Shown here one piece after another: positions 45,706 through 58,239 of a stretch of 64,000 nucleotides of DNA. The stretch covers positions 152,437,035-152,501,034 of the forward strand of contig OZ005648.1 of assembly GCA_963930645.1 (NCBI GenBank), given 5' to 3'. The position numbers and the translations under genes were made by a program. The notes beneath the pieces are model-generated. The model saw only the letters and a list, made by a program, of their open reading frames with translations. It did not search any database and was not told the origin of the DNA. Origin of the DNA: Salticus scenicus. Lineage: Eukaryota; Arthropoda; Arachnida; Araneae; Salticidae. Numbering within the stretch: position 1 is the first letter of the stretch; the number at the start of each line of letters is the position of its first letter.

Positions 45706-45864
45706 TATGTACACTGTAAAAAATAACGATAGTTTTTACACCAGAACGTATTGGCGAAAGAGGGTTCTAGCACATTCTGCTTCTAAAAAAATAATCTATA
45801 ATAGAAACATATGTAAATGAGTCTTTCTTTACAGGTCTTTCCGCCATAAATTATATAATATTTA

Positions 45865-45910
45865 ACAGCAAAATATGCTGGCACCCATTTTAGCCAGCAC
45901 ATTCTGCTGT
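45865..45910. repeat. 18-bp hairpin
   Basis: ACAGCAAAATATGCTGGC pairs with GCCAGCACATTCTGCTGT at 16 of 18 positions around a 10-base loop. Part of the stem (agcacattctgct) recurs at 45768-45781. Likely part of an unidentified repeat that starts near 45712. Confidence 0.5.
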
Positions 45911-46353
45911 AAAGATTATCTTTATTTATTTATGTATTTTAATAGTGTATAAATTAGTGAATACATGCTCCATACAGACAACTTCAACTGAAATCCTAGA
46001 GGATAAAAAGATACTTCATTTTAACAAATAATAAAGCAATCAAAATTATGATTTTAGACTGATAAATTATATGCAGGAAAAACGTAAAAAACCACCAACA
46101 TAAAATATTATATTGCTGACTGGTCATAATACTTTAAACTAATTTATATCAAAGCTCGAAAGGAAAAAGTAGAAATAAAAAAATTTATCGAATAACACAC
46201 AAATGTATATATTTTTCCATGGAATATGAATAAGAAATTTAACACACTTCTAAGGTAGATGTAATTGTATCTATTCTATTCTTTTTTTTTTTTTTTTTTT
46301 TAATCTGAAATAATCGGCATTTCGTACATAATCATATTCTTGATAAGTACAAC

Positions 46354-46640
46354 TTCTGTGGTTCACATCTAGAAACTAAATTGTGGCTCTAGTAAAAATA
46401 GTTCCAAGTCATCCTTATAAGTTCTAGTTCCCTTTGCTAGCGAGTTCTGAAAACCCTTATTAGAATTCTAGAGCATTTCCTATATTATCGTCATCAAACT
46501 TATTTAAAAATGTCTGCAAATATACGTAAATATAAGGTACGAGTTTTAGTAACTATTTTGATTTATGATACAATTCTACGAAATTAAACGATAACTTCTC
46601 GCAAAACAAAGGATTCATATAATTCATAATATTTAAAATA
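46354..46640. mobile_element. TCTAG-echo MITE, copy 2 (interrupted)
   Basis: Aligns with 20490-20780 in the same orientation (cacatctagaaactaaattg, ggctctagtaaaaatag, attctagagc). The copy stops at the TA where the next Tc1 element begins; I could not find its continuation on the far side. Confidence 0.55.
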
Positions 46641-48049
46641 CACTCTGTCACAAAAAAAATATATGCACCCAGAAGAAATCGAACTACAATTACGAAACTT
46701 GGTACAAATGTAGTCTGGTAAGAGATATGCAAATGATTAAAATTTCAACGCCAATGAGACAAGGCTAAGTACGTTATGCGCAGCTGGACGAGTTTAAAAG
46801 CATGATTTCTCGCGCCGTAGAGCTATTCAAACGAATCTGTCGACTTTAATGGAAGGTATTGTCACTTGAGATGCCTTTGAGACTTAACCGGCGGTAGTAC
46901 AGACAGTTGTCGAACAGTGAGAGGGGCCGTAGAGAAGGCCTCAGAGAAGCAGTTTGGTCGTTCAGACATATCAGCCGCCACCTCGTTCGGAGCGATATGG
47001 TAGTTGCTCGGGATTGGTAACAGTGGGTCACGGAAGGGAGAATCAACCATTGTGGAGGGTCAAAACGTCCCAGTAGCGCAAATGTACACGAGGATCGCGC
47101 AATCATAAGAGCGACCACGTCCGCACCAACAGCGTCATTAGCCTCGATTCAAAGCAATTTACCACATTCTAGGCATCCAGTAGTATCAAGGGAAAACATT
47201 CTGAGACGACTGGCCGACACTGGTATAAACAGCCGACGTCCATTAAGACGCCTACCCCCTCACCCCACATCATAAGCAGTGTCGACTGGATTTTTGTTGA
47301 CCCAAAGCAAGCTGGAGTGTGACCGACCTAACATTGATCGTCCGTGGTGAATTACGATTCAGTCTCAGTGCTAATGACCATCGCACACGCATGTGGAATG
47401 GGTCAGGCCAACGGTCTGATCCGGCATTTGTTGTCGAGTGGCATACAGCCATTACACAAGGTGTGACAGTGTGGGGAGCGATTTGTTGGGACACACGATC
47501 CCCTCTAGTCACCCTTCAAGGCACTATGACGCTCGCAGTTACGTGGACAGCATTTTAACGCCAGTATTGCTGCCTATGCTATCAAGCCGCACAGGTGCCA
47601 TTTATCAGCAAGATAACGCTCGTCCACATACTGCTCGACTCTCCCAACAACATCTTCAAGGATATGACGTACTCCCATGACCGGCCAGGTCACCAGACCA
47701 CTCTCCAATAGAGCACGTCTGGGACGTGCTAGGAAGGCAGCTGCAGCCGTACCGGAATACTGATGTATTAACTGCCCAGTTGCAAAGATTATGGCATGAT
47801 ATTCCGCAGGGGGATATAGGTGACCTAATTGATTCGATGCCACGCCGTGTTTCGGCTTGTATAGCTGCCAGAGGTGGCTTTACTACTTACTGATTTGTAA
47901 GCTTTTTCATGCCCTAACTTCTTAATAAAACGACCTTTTGTTCTGAATTTTTAATCATTTGCTTATCTCTTCATACACTATACACATGTTAAGTTTCGTG
48001 ATTGTAGCACATTTCCTTCTGGGTGCATATATTTTTTTGTGACAGAGTG
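46641..48049 (+). mobile_element. Tc1-like transposon (degenerate)
   Basis: TA at 46639-46640 and 48050-48051 flank 1,409 bp. The ends are CACTCTGTCACAAAAAAAAT and its inverse; the terminal inverted repeat extends roughly 100 bp with indels. A single transposase gene on the plus strand is heavily mutated. The interior is GC-richer than its surroundings, consistent with arrival from elsewhere (inference). Confidence 0.85.
46860..47893 (+). pseudogene. Tc1-family transposase pseudogene
   Basis: Pieces in several frames: an N-terminal helix-turn-helix region near 46880-47050, a middle part (SLSANDHRTRMWNGSGQRSD, WGAICWDTRSPLV) near 47340-47530, then QQDNARPHTARL (second catalytic Asp) near 47606, RSPDHSPIEHVW (catalytic Glu) near 47693-47730, and the C-terminal AARGGFTTY ending in TGA at 47891-47893. 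The position of the first catalytic Asp, normally SDES before RFSL, reads RGEL, so that residue is lost. A TGA at about 47678 replaces the conserved Trp of the LPWPARSP motif. With several frameshifts it is dead. The product would have cut and joined the element's ends at TA sites. Confidence 0.85.
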
Positions 48050-48051
48050 TA

Positions 48052-49120
48052 TTTAAAAATCATTACGTCTGGTACACTTATATTATATTTTACTTACAGT
48101 AAAATTCGAGACAACATACATTAAAAATTCATTAATTTCATTGGTTAGTAAACTGCACATATTTATCAATGAATATCGCAAATATTAAAATATAATTTTT
48201 ATTGAAATATCCGTGATTTACATTAATATCAGACTAAAATGTATGATAGATAAGAACTTACATGAATCTAATAGATTTTAAATAATTTTTAAGCGGTAAA
48301 GAAATATTGCTACCAAAAATGACTTAAAAGATCATCTATCTGATATATTTTACAATTTTTCACCAGATATCCTATTTTGTTTGCAGCTATGAGCAAAAAC
48401 TATTCAATAAAAAATAACAGGCAAAAAATAATTACAAATAAACTTTTTATAAATTTTCATAAGCGTTGTTAAACTTTTTTCCATAAGAGCGTGAATTTCT
48501 TAAAATATTGGTTGCAAATAAAACGGTACCATCTTGTACGTCTTTTTTTTTTTTTTTTTTTTTCGAAACTTTGAACCTCTTTTAAAACGGTGTAGAATGT
48601 ATGCATATATACATAGCTGCCAAGTCTATGGATTTTAAATATTGTACATTGCCCATTAGTTTTGTTGTTTTGCTTTAAATGCAGAAATTAATTTTAAAAG
48701 TAACGAAAATTTATAAAGAAATGGTGGTATTCAAAAGACTTGTCACCCATGTATATATATATATATATATAAATATTCATTTGTAGAAAAAAGTATTTAT
48801 TCAAATAAGTTAATAAATAAATAAATAAAATAAATAAATAAATAAATAAAAATTAATGTTATATAAAGAGCACACGACTTCCATTTCAAAATGCTACTCG
48901 TATTTTAATTTGTTTTCGGAGATAGTGTGGTCAGAAAACATAAAATTCACCTCACTTATCATAATGTACAAAAATTTTCTGTATTAATGCATACATCATA
49001 TGGAGATTTAAAAAGAAGCTAAATTAGTGAGTTTGAAGAAAATTGGTAGAATAATTTGATACACACACTTCAGAGATCACACTTGACACATCTAATCTCG
49101 ACGCCTATAATTGTTTCGGT
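48052..49120. other. AT-rich DNA, no gene
   Basis: Contains a T run at 48543-48563, a TA tract at 48753-48770 and AAAT repeats at 48808-48851. No coding signal. Confidence 0.5.
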
Positions 49121-49705
49121 ATTAAGTAACCAATACATATTTAAGGCACCATCTGAAAGGAGGTGCAAATAAAATTTTAAGGAAATAGTTTGGAACATTC
49201 TTTGTAGAGGGCAACTTTTGGTTCCACTTTCGATTTTTCTCAAAACGTGGAAAACCTATCTCTAAACCAGTAACCAGCATAAGAAAGAACATCTAAGTGA
49301 AAATTTAACGACTTTGAAGAAAATCTGTACACATGTTTTTGGAAGATACTCATTGCCAAGATTCAGACCTACCAAATCAGAAACGCTTCCAATTTTTCTG
49401 CAGTAAGCAACTAATACATAAGAAGGAACATCTAAGTGGGGGATAATATAGCCAATTTGGAGAAAATCCTTAAAGCTGTTTTTGAGATACCGATTTCGAC
49501 TTACTGTATACCAGACCTACCTAAATTATAAAGTTTTTTGTTGAATTATTTTACATTTCAGATATATGATAGACAGCAGGTTACCCACACGCATACTCAT
49601 ACAAACATACGTACTGACTAATTTCCAAAAGCTACTTTTTTGAACTCAGGGGACCTTAAAACAAGTAAATGTAATGAAACGTCAATAGCAAAAATTTTGA
49701 TCAAA
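49120..49705 (-). repeat. Modular dispersed repeat, minus strand
   Basis: Read on the minus strand, the head (aaaatttttgctattgacg ... aaggtcccctgagttcaaaaaagtag ... ggaaattagtcag) matches that at 28236-28330. A short-repeat tract (gtatgtttgtatgagtatgcgtg) follows. Then come modules of about 140 bp that share 'acatctaag' and 'gaagaaaat' phrases (plus-strand positions about 49126, 49270 and 49408). Confidence 0.55.
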
Positions 49706-50039
49706 TATAATACTTCCATTTTCTGCGGTATTACTTAGTAGAAATAAAAAGATGTTGTTTTGATTTTGACTATGTTACGTTTGGACGTAAGCTTTTATTA
49801 TACAAACAGTTAAAGGCTGACTTAAAACAGAAGCATAGGAAAAGTTTTTGAATATTGCCCATCTCAGTAAATTTTAACTTTGAGCTCTAAACTAATTGAA
49901 ATTTAAACGCATCGACAAAAATTCTTTGTGCGTGTGTTTAGATTTCTTTCAGCTAAAAGGAAGCAATGTATTTAACTGGAATGCATAATCTATCCTTTAC
50001 ATATTTAGTGTTCACTGTTTACAAAAAAATGAACTAAAC

Positions 50040-50237
50040 ATGTTGTTGTTGTTTATTAATAACACATATACATCAGATTTGTATGCTTGACTTGTAGTCC
50101 GCTTGTAAATCTTCGCCAGATAGCACATGACAGAATTACAGATATACGAAGAATTGGAAAAACACCCAGGGCCACCGCGGGAATCGGAAACGCTCTCCTA
50201 CGCTCGAAGGCGATTAGCAGTATAGTGACATAGCCAC
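50040..50237 (-). mobile_element. tRNA-derived SINE with an AAC tail
   Basis: On the minus strand: a 5' part 'gtggctatgtcactatactg', a B-box-like GTTTCCGATTCCC (plus 50180-50192), an unrelated body, and an (AAC)n tail at 50040-50052. Pol III promoter order and a simple-repeat tail are the hallmarks of a SINE. The A box is weak, so the tRNA of origin is not assigned. Confidence 0.5.
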
Positions 50238-50400
50238 TCCCAGAAATAAACATACGTATTTAATTATTTGGCTATGAAAACAAATATGCTATGCGTAATA
50301 ATCAGAATTAATAATTTGTTATAAATTACAGATACTTCTGTCAGTAGCATTTTTTTATTCTTTTTGCACTGTTAAAAATACGTTTAATACTTTTTTTTTA

Positions 50401-50642
50401 ATGATACCAATTAGGCTGCTTTACTTTCAACCATTTTTTCTCAATGCCCATCTTTTTCGAATTGGACAAAAGGACTCTCCAGTTTGTTGTCTGTGTGCAT
50501 CTAGATCCTTAATCGACAGATTACTTATTGACACGTGTGTTGCACTTAAAAGTTTTAATTGTATTGTTCAAAAATATTGTTAGGTCAGAAGGCTAATGAC
50601 TTGATTGTTAAATCTTGGCATTTGTCATAAATAAATAAATAA
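50401..50642 (+). pseudogene. 3' end of a non-LTR retrotransposon (fragment)
   Basis: A 60-codon frame carries LFRIGQKDSPVCCLC...LLIDTC, resembling the cysteine-rich C-terminus of Jockey/CR1-like retrotransposon polyproteins (C-LC, then HLL and C). The usual histidine before LL is missing, and a frame change or stop at 50581 ends it. An (AAAT)n tail at 50628-50641 fits a LINE 3' end. There is no reverse transcriptase upstream, as expected for 5' truncation. The family call is tentative. Confidence 0.45.
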
Positions 50643-50967
50643 CTTTCAACAATTACTTTTAGAAATATATTTTATACTAAGTTTCACCATTTTACTAGTA
50701 CTGACTGATAAAGTTGCACTACTAAAATAGGGAAATTTAAAATCAATTTTTTTTTCTTTTAACATTAGTTACAGATAATTGACTTAAGACCGTATTGTTT
50801 GATGTAACATTTAATTTCATTTTTATCATAGTAATTTGAAGCCGTAGTCGATATATTATTATGCATTTAGTTAGATATTCAAAAAAATAAATATGGGTAA
50901 TCTATCCAAAACATTGAAGGACAAAAATTAAAGTTTACTGACCATAAAATAAAGAGAAACGCTACCG

Positions 50968-50998
50968 GTTTCAAAAAGACTTAGCACTTCTTCTTCAG
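50968..50998 (-). other. Hammerhead/Penelope-like core motif
   Basis: On the minus strand, CTGAAGA, 19 bases with weak pairing, then GAAAC, followed by CGGTAGCG. This spacing matches the CUGANGA ... GAAA core seen in terminal repeats of Penelope-like elements. Stem II is only about four pairs. No reverse transcriptase is near. Confidence 0.3.
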
Positions 50999-51089
50999 GT
51001 GCAAAAACATGTGCTACTACATTAGAGGCAAAAGCAAGACTAAAAGACAGGAAAAACCCAATGGGGAAGAGTACCACAACTAGGTAATA

Positions 51090-52057
51090 CAGTCATTTTC
51101 AAAAGTTTAATACCAGTAGCAGACTTTCAGTACTTTAACTCATTGCATCATTAGTACAGATTATTACATCATCCCATGTGCTGATTGCATTAGACGCATT
51201 CTACTGCTGTAAATAAAGGTGCCCGGCACGCGTATTGCCTGTTGTTTATTGGGTTTTGTCGTACGCAGTGATGAGATGCAATTATTGTAATGGGTAAAAA
51301 ACCTTTACTTACTGTTACAAAAAGTGAGATATATTGACGCTGCATAAAACAGGATTTTCTCAACGTCAAATAAGTTCGTGGGTAAGGGTGAGCAAGACAG
51401 CTGTGTATCAAGCTGTTAGTAAATTTAAAATTTCGGGAAAAATTGTGGACCTTAAGAGTCGTTTCTTTTTCATACTTGGAATAAGTCGAGGTTTCCTAGC
51501 AGGTTTATGAGATGACAAACCAAAATCTTTGGCCAAACGTCTTGAAATAGTACTCAAACTGACGTTGGTGCTTTTTTCAACCAGATAATGTGTAATCGCA
51601 TTGCGGGAGGTTCTTGGATCTCGAACGACCATCCTTCTTATCACAAGATCACCACGTGAACTCGTTTTTCTAGGGCAACCGCTTCTCTTAAGGTCCACAA
51701 TTTTTCTCGAAATTTTATATTTACTAATAGTTTGATGCACAGCTGTCTTGCTCACATTTACCCTTGAACTTATTTGACGTTCAGAAAATCCAATTTTATG
51801 CAAGGTCAATTTCTGACCTTTCTGTAACAGTAAGTGAAGGTTTTTTACCCATTACACAAATTACACAATAGCACTGTCTACGACAAAATCCAATAAACAA
51901 CTGGCGATAAACATACTGGGCACCTTTATTTATAGCAGTAGAATGCGTCTGACGCAATCAGCACATGAGATGATAATCAGAACACTAATCAGTGAATGAT
52001 GCAATGTGTTAAAATACTGAAAATAGGTTACCGGTATTAAACTTTTGCAAATGATTG
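51090..52057. mobile_element. Palindromic Tc1 derivative made of two 5' halves
   Basis: TA at 51088-51089 and 52058-52059 flank 968 bp. The left end is CAGTCATTTTCAAAAGTTTA; the right, inverted, is CAATCATTTGCAAAAGTTTA. Both arms read inward as the 5' part of the same Tc1 element: non-coding leader, then MGKKP start and helix-turn-helix region. The left arm is 51090-51458; the right arm runs from 52057 down to 51459. The arms meet directly at 51458/51459. No catalytic half is present. The element thus keeps two transposase-binding ends but cannot encode an enzyme. Confidence 0.8.
51408..51809 (-). pseudogene. Tc1 transposase N-terminal fragment (right arm)
   Basis: The minus strand encodes the DNA-binding part: FSERQISSRVNVSKTAV (first helix-turn-helix), RSGCPRKTSSR (linker), and TISRRLAKDFGLSSHKPARK (second helix-turn-helix), ending at SMKKKR about 51465, where the inverted left arm begins. 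The natural start (MGKKPSLTVTERSEI near 51856) is in another frame, so an indel separates it. Residues after KKKR are read from the opposite arm and are meaningless. No DDE residues are present. The left arm holds a shorter plus-strand copy of the first part near 51291-51458. Confidence 0.75.
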
Positions 52058-53602
52058 TAGAACAGCTGCATGCAACAACCATATAGAAGGGGACATAATA
52101 ACAAAAAAATGAATTCAAAAGAAATAAACACACACACAGTAATATATATTTATATATATATATTGTTTTATTTTCTTGTTTTATTTTATTTTATTTTATT
52201 ATTATTATTATTAATAAATTTTTATTTAACTTATTTCCTACATACTAATTAAATTTTAATTTTAATTTAATTTATTTTACAATTTATAATTTTATTACTT
52301 TATTAAACAAAATAAAAGAAAAAAAAGAAAGAAAAAAGAAAGAAAGAAAATTTTTTAATGGAATTAAACACGTTTTTCCAAGTTGAAGATAGTAAAGTAG
52401 AACCGGATTTTTCATTGACAGTTGTATTGTTATTGAAAAACCTAATTTCACTTTGCTGCTTACAGCTTGGAAAATAAAATTACAAATTGTAAAATAAAAC
52501 AAAAAAAAAAAAAAAAAAGAAAGAAAGTAATAATTAGCATATAGAAAAGAAGTTAAATAAAAATAAACTATTATTAATAATAATTTAAAAAAATGAAATA
52601 AAGTAGAATAAAAAAAAAAAATAGTTATAGATTAGTTTTTTAGTCAATGATTTTAAGTATTATTCTTAAAATAATATATATTTGTTGTAAAACAACACAT
52701 TTTTATTCTAAAGAATAATTTACATTTACGATTTATACATAAAATATTATAGGATATTGTAAAAATTATTTTCAAATTCAAAACTTTCTAATTTAAATAC
52801 TTAAGCATTATATTTATATTAAAAAAACATTTATAAAAGAATTGAAATTATATTTTAAAGAAAAATCATTTTCATAATAAAAAATAAAGTAAAATAATAT
52901 ATATATATATAGATACTCCTAAAAGGTACTGATATCTTTTAAACATTAGAATAGCCACTTGCATACTTAATGTCTTAAAAAAAATAATAATAAAATAAAA
53001 TAAAGGTATAAGTTTAAAACTGATTAATGATAAAAACAAGTTTAAAAATCTTTTTCTTTTTTTTTATGCAATGTATTATGAAGTATACGGAATTTATCAT
53101 TTAATTATTTTATGATGATACTTATTTATTAAACATTCAGAGCATATTCATTATACCTTATAAAAAAATCGAAAATAAAAAGGGGATGAATGCATGTTTA
53201 ATAAATATTAGCTATATTTCTTTATTTTTCGTTTAAACATTAAAATGGATTTACTTACAGTTTCCAATAGACGCATTTATTTTAGAAGAATGCAGCTGTA
53301 CGCCTCCTACTATTTATATCCTCATTAGATTAATAAAAATGCATAATTCAGAGCTGAATTCATTAATTTTAATATTCAATCAAAATTTTTGAATTTGTTG
53401 AAGCAAAATATATGCAAACTTATTAATATGTATGCACCAGATGCTTTTTAAAGAAACAGCGATGCAATCATAAAAATAATTTATCAATAACACTAAATTA
53501 TGATTTTGCACAAACCAATTTAATAAGTCTTTCTTTCATTCACAAGTAGCGCTAAAATTAAAAATTTTACAAATTATGTTTCAAAGTAATTCCTTAAAAA
53601 AG

Positions 53603-53642
<40 letters not shown>

Positions 53643-56208
53643 TCCTCGTTGCTTTTACTAAAATTTTACGCTCCTAATTTAAAATATTAGAAAGTTAAGT
53701 CAAACAGAAAATTTTTCGGTTACTTAGTAACACTTTAACAAGCTGAAATTAAAGAAAAATTTAATAAGAAGCATTGACGTACAGAGGAAGGAATTTAAAA
53801 AAAGAAAAAAAAAAAGAAGGCGGTGTTACATTACTACGCAATTATTATTTAACATTTCTGTCAGGCAGTAATAGTTTTTTAAACTATTGCTAAAAAAAAA
53901 AAAAAAAAAATCATTATTATAATTTTATGCTGCTGGAAATCTTCTATTTCATTGCTTTCATTGCCAAAGTTTAACTAATTGTTTAAAAAATTCGCGTAAA
54001 AAAGGATATTTTAAATTTATTTTTTTAAATTAAATTAAACACCAAATATACCCATGAATTATAATATTTTAAAGAATTTTAAAGCCAATTATAGTTTGAA
54101 ACAATTATTACATATATTATATTAGGGAAATTGTGACGTGAAAACATTTAGTTCAGCCGTCACAACTTCAGGTAGAAATATATCTCTTAAAATTAACATT
54201 TTTGTTATTATTTTAAGTAAAGTAAAAATTACTTCGAAGAGTTTAAAAAAAAAAAAAAAGCTACATTTTATTTATTTATTTTTTATTATTTGCAGAATAC
54301 GTAAATTTATGATACAGTACACAACCATGAAGTTACACGACTGTAATATTTTTCTTCACATTTGTTTTTATTATTTTACATTAACGCTTTTACAATATTC
54401 AAAAAAAAAAAAAAAAAAAAAAGGAAAAAGTAAGCTTTCATTTTATGTCTTCTTTTTAAGATTTAAATATGAATTTTAAAATGTCATTTTTAGATGTCGA
54501 TGTAAGTTGTTATATGTGTAAGCGTTGCTTTTATGTTTTCTTTTTGTAAGAAAAAAAATCAATTTTCCTTTTCTTTCTTTCTTTCTTTCTTTTTTTCTTT
54601 TTTGTATTTTTTATGTATGATACTCTTGAAAGCATTTAATAAATATTTAAAATTAGAAAGTTTTGAAATAAGTAATTTATAGCGCCAAGTGTTAGACACT
54701 ATCATAGTATTAGCCAAAATAGTATGAATATTTCGCACCAGGCCAACAATGCTCTGGTGGTATGAAAAGACTGCAAGGGACGCATAGAAATTATTACGTT
54801 AGTTCTTGATAGAAAAGTTATAAGATTTAAGTGACATGTATGAAAAAAAAAATAGATATTCTGGATGTTATGAATAGTGTATTCAGAAAACACAAACGCC
54901 TATGAGTGTTCACGAACTGTTGTTGTAAACACCATCAAAAATTAAAGATACGTGAAACTGCTAGTAGACACACAAATGTTGGGCATCCTTGCCTTGTCAA
55001 TCAACTTTCTACTATTACTGAAAAAGTCTGACTTTGGTTTTACTAACAGCTATTCACCACTTATTTCACTCACTTGCTGTAAAGTTTTATATTAAGAATA
55101 CGAAATTTTACAGGTTTCATATACAGAATATGAATCTTTACAGCAAATTTACTAATCAGTATAATCATTCGAAACTTCATGCTTTATAGTAGTTAAAAAT
55201 AAACTTCATAATTATTTTACACGAGAAGATTGCGATTGGAAACAGTAGACCGAAGTTTTTTTCAACAGACGTGCAATGGATCCTTTCCCATTACTTTGAT
55301 TTCCCTCATTAAGGGTACGTTGCTGTCTAGGAACTTCTAGATGGGTCAACCACCTTATGCGCCAAACCACTAAATTCAGTTGGTGTTGACGATATTATAT
55401 TCTCAGGTAAATGATAAATATGGGATCGATTGTTGTCCCAGAGTATACTATGATAAATGTAGACTATAATATTAATATTACTGAATAGATTTATCCGCTT
55501 TATCTCCTTCTTCAACGATTGATATACAATATTTCAATAGAATGTCCATGTCACACAGCCATAATTTACTTAGATTGTTTAGCAGCGAATAATGTTGAAT
55601 TCCGGAGCTTTTACAGATTTCTTAATTCTTCAAACTATAATTTCATTGAACAGATCAGATATAAAGCTATAAATTCAAGCCCAAATTCCTTAATTACCTT
55701 TTTGTAATTTACATAGATGACACGATCTGTATCTTTGAAGTTGGTGCAATCTTTTTTCTCTTACTGACAATATTTTTAGAGTTTACGTTTAAATTTCTTG
55801 CAGTTTGTTTGAATGCTGAAACTTCTAACATATCACTGGGCGGACCATAACAATATGCATGGCAAACGTAAGCTTGATTAATATATAACTTTAAAAACGC
55901 CCATATTTCTAGTTGATGGAAAAAGAAAAAAGAAAAAAATCTGCCATATAATGCCTTTAACATGGAATAGAAATTACGGTATTTAGAAAGTTTATCTGTA
56001 CAGATTTGTCTAAAATAATATAAAATAATTAAATTTATTTAAGATTAACCTCTTGGATTACTTTAACACAATATTTTTAGTTATAAAAATTTTAATGCTC
56101 TGCCATTTTCTCAATTTGTGCGCTCTCTCCAGTCACTCATATATAACACATCCCCTTTTTCAACATCGCTTAATTTTTACAATATTTTCCTCCAAATATA
56201 ATTATGAT

Positions 56209-56212
<4 letters not shown>

Positions 56213-56247
<35 letters not shown>
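56213..56247. repeat. (GA)n microsatellite
   Basis: About 17 GA units with few interruptions. Confidence 0.95.
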
Positions 56248-56250
<3 letters not shown>

Positions 56251-56731
56251 AAAACACTCTAAAATAGGACCGGTGTGAAATAAAAACAGGTGCTAACATT
56301 TTCACGGAATATTTATCAGAATGTTGGCAGGTAAGATTGATATGACATGAATTATTTTTAAAAAGAAATGATTTTTCTTCGTCAAAGTTTCATTATTTCA
56401 AATTTAACTATTTATTGTAACAATTCTTGAATTTACTTCTCGTTGGATCGATAAGTGTAGTCCATCTTAGTTTCTTAAAACTGCATGTTTATTCCACATA
56501 GACGTTTGTTTCCAGAACGGAATGTCAGACTTAATGTAAGGTTCAGAATTTCGTTATAATGTATCATTAACAAATTTAGTTGTACTGTGAAGAAATTTCG
56601 TTGTAACAATAAAATTTCAACGTTTCCTTTAAAGGGACATAATACTTTTAAAAATGAGAAAATGAAGAACATTTCAATAAATTTAAAATAAAATAAATAA
56701 ATAAATAAAAAAAAATGCATACACAAACGAA

Positions 56732-56837
56732 TTTATTTTATTTTATTTTATTTTATTTTATTTATTTATTTATTTTATTTATTTATTTTATTTTATTTAT
56801 TTATTTTATTTTATTTATTTATTTATTTATTTTTATT
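56732..56837. repeat. TTTTA/TTTA compound microsatellite
   Basis: Alternating pentamer and tetramer units, then a T run and a TTG repeat near 56842-56860. Confidence 0.9.
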
Positions 56838-57419
56838 TTTTTTGTTGTTGTTGTTGTTGTTAACTAATAAGAAACTACTCTGTTGATTAAAAATATTATT
56901 TTGATTTACTTTAAGAAAAAGTAAATTTTTAAAATATTATTTTATTGCAGATTATTTTCAAGGGTGCTTTCTCGCTGTGCTCAGGATATCTCAATTACAA
57001 TTTTATTTGTCATTATAATTTTTACAGTAAATGAAACAAAACGTTCAAACTAACAATCTGAACTAAAAGCTTTTCAGTATTTTTATAATATAGATTATAA
57101 TTAGCAATTAACTTTGAATTATGAAATTACCATTACGATTTTTATATCTCCACAATCATATTTTTTATTCTATTGAAGAGAACGTCTTCCTTTTATTCAT
57201 TATGTCAAATTGTATGGCTGAGAAAAATTTTAACTTCATATCTCAAATACTTTTTTGAAATATCATGCTCGCAGTGAGAAAGTTCTCTTGAATTTTTTAA
57301 AAAAAAGTAATTTGCTATAAAATAATTTACTATTTTAAAGTAAACCAAAATAATATTCTTAATCAATAGGGAAATGTTATACTAATTAACACAAAAAAAA
57401 AAAAAAAATATTTGTACAT

Positions 57420-57448
57420 GCCCAGCTAAAAAAAATCTTCAAAAAAAA

Positions 57449-57481
<33 letters not shown>

Positions 57482-57537
57482 GGAAGGAAAAATGTAGATA
57501 ATGTGAAGGTATTTGAAACAATCCCAAATTTAAAAAG

Positions 57538-57584
<47 letters not shown>

Positions 57585-57834
57585 GTAAAAATGAAGATAA
57601 ACTGAATGTATTTGGAACAGCAAAAAATTTACCCCCCCCCCCCGCCATAAATATTTTTCCCCTTAAACTTATTATTGTTCCAAGTACCTTCAGTTTATCT
57701 GTAGTTTTTCTTCATTTTAATAGTTTTTTGAAGACTTTTTTAAACTAGGGTTCTTCCAAATACCTTCACATTATTTGCAATTTTTCTTTATTTTCTATAG
57801 TTTTTTTTTTTTTGAAGATTTTTTTTAGCTGGGT
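57420..57834. repeat. Fold-back repeat around poly-A and poly-C
   Basis: The left arm begins CCCAGCTAAAAAAAATCTTC; the right arm, inverted, begins with the same 20 bases. Each arm has two sub-units sharing 'gaaggtatttgga' or 'gaatgtatttggaac'. The centre holds a run of about 12 C (57633-57644); the left arm holds about 40 A (57543-57582). No coding frame and no clear target duplication. Confidence 0.6.
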
Positions 57835-58239
57835 GAATTCATTCTTTTTTAAAAATTCTGAAAGTTGATTGAAATTTTTTTCATCTTCCCATTTTTTAAA
57901 ATAGTCTGTCCCCTTAAGCTTAGTATAATGAGTCCAGATTAAGATAAGAACTTCAATTACATTCATTGAATTTAAAAACTAGCTTTTGAATCGTTTCTAA
58001 ATCGCATTTTTATACAAAAAAAAAAAGTTTACTGTTTACATTGACTTTGAAGCTTCTTACTGTTCTTGGCACTGCTATCCATAAAATTTATCTTTATCAT
58101 ATAAAAATCTACGATATTCCCGAATAATATAATAAGAATAATGTAATATAATAAGAATAATGTCTTGTAATTTATTTTAATAGCTTCCACACCCGCATAC
58201 AATATCTTATTACTTTCCGAACACTATAGTGAGGAAAGT

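Larger units (their letters stand above)
52060..57419. other. Long AT-rich region without a recognised gene
   Basis: Contains many homopolymers and microsatellites (TTTTA and TTA near 52180-52213, AAAG near 52320-52350, TA at 53606-53638). The stretch 54890-55960 is somewhat less AT-rich and has several 60-85 codon frames on both strands. None carries a domain I can name, and no pair of frames forms a convincing exon set, so I leave it unannotated. Confidence 0.45.

Noticed and set aside
54890..55963. Cluster of 60-85 codon frames on both strands as possible host exons
   Set aside because: No recognisable domain, no clear splice-site pairs, and stops in all frames between them.
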